Part shown: piece after piece, positions 62,712 through 64,000 of the stretch
How the letters are laid out: every line of letters begins with the position of its first letter
Position numbering within the stretch: position 1 is the stretch's first letter
NCBI GenBank assembly: GCA_016712105.1
Contig: JADJRU010000002.1
Span: 168,501-232,500 of the forward strand
Length of the DNA: 64,000 bases
Reading direction: 5' to 3'
Source: Ahniella sp.
Lineage (GTDB): Bacteria > Pseudomonadota > Gammaproteobacteria > Xanthomonadales > Ahniellaceae
The notes under the pieces: generated by a model
Seen by the model: the letters and a program-made list of their open reading frames with translations, nothing else
The model's database searches: none
What the model was told of the DNA's origin: nothing
Position numbers and translations under genes: made by a program

Positions 62712-63800
62712 ATGAAGATGAAGTCCCTGTGTGCATTGATCGGGCTGAGCCTGCTGGTCGGCTCGACCCAGGCCGCCGAATGGTATGTCGCGCCGAGTGC
62801 TGGCGTGAGCTTCAACGACGAAGACCGCATGGTCAAGGATGACGAATCGATCATCGTTGGCGTCGGCATCGGCCGCAATATCGGCGACTCTTCCTCGCTC
62901 GAGTTTGCTGTGGACTACACCGACCGCAACCTCGGTTCCGGTGCAGTTGGCTTTACCAACTACGACGGCGATTTTTCGAGCGTCGCGCTGACCGCAACGC
63001 TGCGCCATTTCTTCCGCGAAGAAGGCATGCGCCCTTACGTGCTGGCCGGTCTGGGCGTGTCCCAGCACAATGCCGACCAGCCGTTCGACCGTGAATCCGA
63101 TGGTTGGGATCCGGTGTTCGACGTTGGTGCGGGTGTGATGGGCAAGATCGGTTCGACGAGCCTCAGCTGGCGCACCGAATTGGCGTACCGCGCCGATTTC
63201 GACGATGAATCCATCATCGGCCGCGAGAACTTTGGCGACGTCATCCTGCGCGCTGGCCTGATCATTCCGTTTGGCTCGGGCGAAGACACCACGCCGGCCC
63301 GCAGTGAAGAAGTTGTGCCGGAAGCTACGCCTGACGCAGCGCCGAAGGCTGAAGAGCCGGCCATGGCCGACAGCGATGGCGACGGTGTTGCCGATGCCGC
63401 CGACAAGTGCCCGGGCACGCCTGCCGGTACGCCGGTCGGTCCGGATGGTTGCGAACAGGCAGTCGTCATCGACCTGCGTGGCGTCAACTTCGCGTTCGAC
63501 AAGTCGGAACTGACTGCTGAATCGATCGCCATCCTCGATCAGGCCGTGGAAGTGCTGACGCGCTACCCGAACCTGAAGGTCGAAGTGGCTGGCCACACCG
63601 ATTCGGTTGGTACGGACCAGTACAACCAGGGTCTGTCCGAGCGTCGCGCCAAGGTTGTTCACGCATACCTGACGGGCAAGGGCATCGATGCTGCTCGTCT
63701 GGCCGGTCCGAACGGTTATGGCGAAGCCAAGCCGATCGACACGAACGATACGTCGGAAGGTCGCGCACGCAACCGTCGTACCGAGCTCAACAAGCAGTAA
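62712..63800 (+). CDS. OmpA family outer membrane protein
   Basis: A 362-aa protein with signal peptide (KMKSLCALIGLSLLVGSTQA). An eight-stranded OmpA-type barrel follows ('WYVAPSAGVSFNDEDRMVK', 'LRHFFREEGMRPYVLAGLG', 'DVILRAGLIIPFG'). A thrombospondin type-3-like calcium segment is next ('ADSDGDGVADAADKCPGTPA'), then the OmpA C-terminal peptidoglycan-binding domain: 'GVNFAFDKSELTAESIAILD', 'EVAGHTDSVGTDQYNQGLSE' and 'EGRARNRRTELN'. It anchors the outer membrane to the wall. AAGGAG precedes the ATG, and a strong terminator follows. Confidence 0.93.
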   Translation: MKMKSLCALIGLSLLVGSTQAAEWYVAPSAGVSFNDEDRMVKDDESIIVGVGIGRNIGDSSSLEFAVDYTDRNLGSGAVGFTNYDGDFSSVALTATLRHFFREEGMRPYVLAGLGVSQHNADQPFDRESDGWDPVFDVGAGVMGKIGSTSLSWRTELAYRADFDDESIIGRENFGDVILRAGLIIPFGSGEDTTPARSEEVVPEATPDAAPKAEEPAMADSDGDGVADAADKCPGTPAGTPVGPDGCEQAVVIDLRGVNFAFDKSELTAESIAILDQAVEVLTRYPNLKVEVAGHTDSVGTDQYNQGLSERRAKVVHAYLTGKGIDAARLAGPNGYGEAKPIDTNDTSEGRARNRRTELNKQ

Positions 63801-63845
63801 ATCCTTGATGTTCCGGTGCCTTCGGGCATACGGCGCATAAAGTGG

Positions 63846-63878
63846 AAACCCCCGCCTGGTGCGGGGGTTTCTTTTTTT
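63846..63878 (+). terminator. Rho-independent terminator of the OmpA-like gene
   Basis: aaacccccgc and gcgggggttt form a 10-bp stem with a 5-base loop (ctggt), then CTTTTTTT. It starts 46 bp after the stop. Confidence 0.9.
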
Positions 63879-63889
63879 GAAAGAAGTGC

Positions 63890-63919
63890 TTGATTCCTGC
63901 ATTGCGATTGTCGTATTCT
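63890..63919 (+). promoter_or_regulatory. Promoter-like sequence at the right edge
   Basis: TTGATT (63890-63895) and TATTCT (63914-63919) are spaced 18 bp. A second TTGACA is at 63981-63986 with its -10 beyond the edge. They may drive a gene or RNA operon outside the window. The rest of 63879-64000 shows no gene. Confidence 0.35.
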
Positions 63920-64000
63920 CATCGACCCGCGACCGACAGCGCAGGGGAAAACGCCACGAAGAAATGTTTACTTCGCGGTGTTGACAGCAACAAAAACTGC

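Noticed and set aside
62655..63902. 415-aa minus-strand frame opposite the OmpA-like gene
   Set aside because: Shadow of the OmpA gene and its terminator.

Overview
The window is a GC-rich, gene-dense stretch of a gammaproteobacterial chromosome, most likely from the Xanthomonadales/Lysobacterales (Rhodanobacteraceae-like). The evidence is the protein character throughout, the der-bamB-yfgM-rodZ-pilW-rlmN-ndk block, the cvpA-purF and rodA-mrdA-mreDCB orders, several secreted proteins with an [LM]F-x-[DN/R]-GFE-type C-terminus, and REP-like and tandem intergenic repeats. The genus is inference. It looks like an aerobe able to denitrify, since it carries a cytochrome cd1 nitrite reductase, FNR-type boxes and an FNR-type regulator.

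Layout, left to right. 0-2.5 kb: end of a secreted DUF11-type protein, hrcA, and a rhodanese. 2.5-3.5 kb: a gene-free block of hairpins and repeats. 3.5-10.7 kb (minus strand): SRP RNA, tRNA-Ser(GGA), then the cluster ndk-rlmN-pilW-rodZ-yfgM-bamB-der, without the usual ispG and hisS. 10.9-14.4 kb: a HiPIP, then the methionine-salvage genes mtnB-mtnD-mtnC translationally coupled to an FNR-type regulator and a SirB2 protein. 14.4-20.2 kb: a TonB receptor divergent from nirS plus a porin, with two FNR/DNR-like boxes between. 20.3-29.5 kb: a BNR-propeller lipoprotein, dnaG, a 53-bp tandem repeat, a second TonB receptor divergent from an atypical alkaline phosphatase, and a small secreted protein. 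29.6-35.6 kb: serS, a CSLREA/beta-helix protein, moaB, an amine-oxidase-like flavoprotein and a GNAT-GrpB fusion. 35.6-42 kb (minus): ispF, ispD fused by a deletion to a truncated purF, cvpA, a SPOR protein, a secreted protein and a transglutaminase. 42-47.4 kb: purT, a glycosyltransferase, a hairpin-rich intergenic region, mnmG and an RDD protein. 47.4-51.3 kb: a beta-helix protein with an internal amber codon, the glutathione-dependent formaldehyde pathway (fghA, frmA), and a GIY-YIG protein. 51.3-56.8 kb (minus): rodA-mrdA-mreD-mreC-mreB, the cell-elongation operon. 56.9-64 kb: gatCAB, a FadL-like protein, an alpha/beta hydrolase, an OmpA-like protein, and a promoter-like region at the right edge.

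Two themes stand out. First, four unrelated secreted beta-rich proteins end in nearly the same short tail, which may be a C-terminal sorting or processing tag. Second, at least eight otherwise well-conserved genes, including the housekeeping genes ndk, purF and mrdA, carry single-base frameshifts that restore a family-typical length when one base is added or removed. purF and ispD are joined by a deletion, and one gene has an in-frame stop. Uncorrected sequencing or assembly errors explain many of these best, so frame-dependent claims should be read with that in mind.
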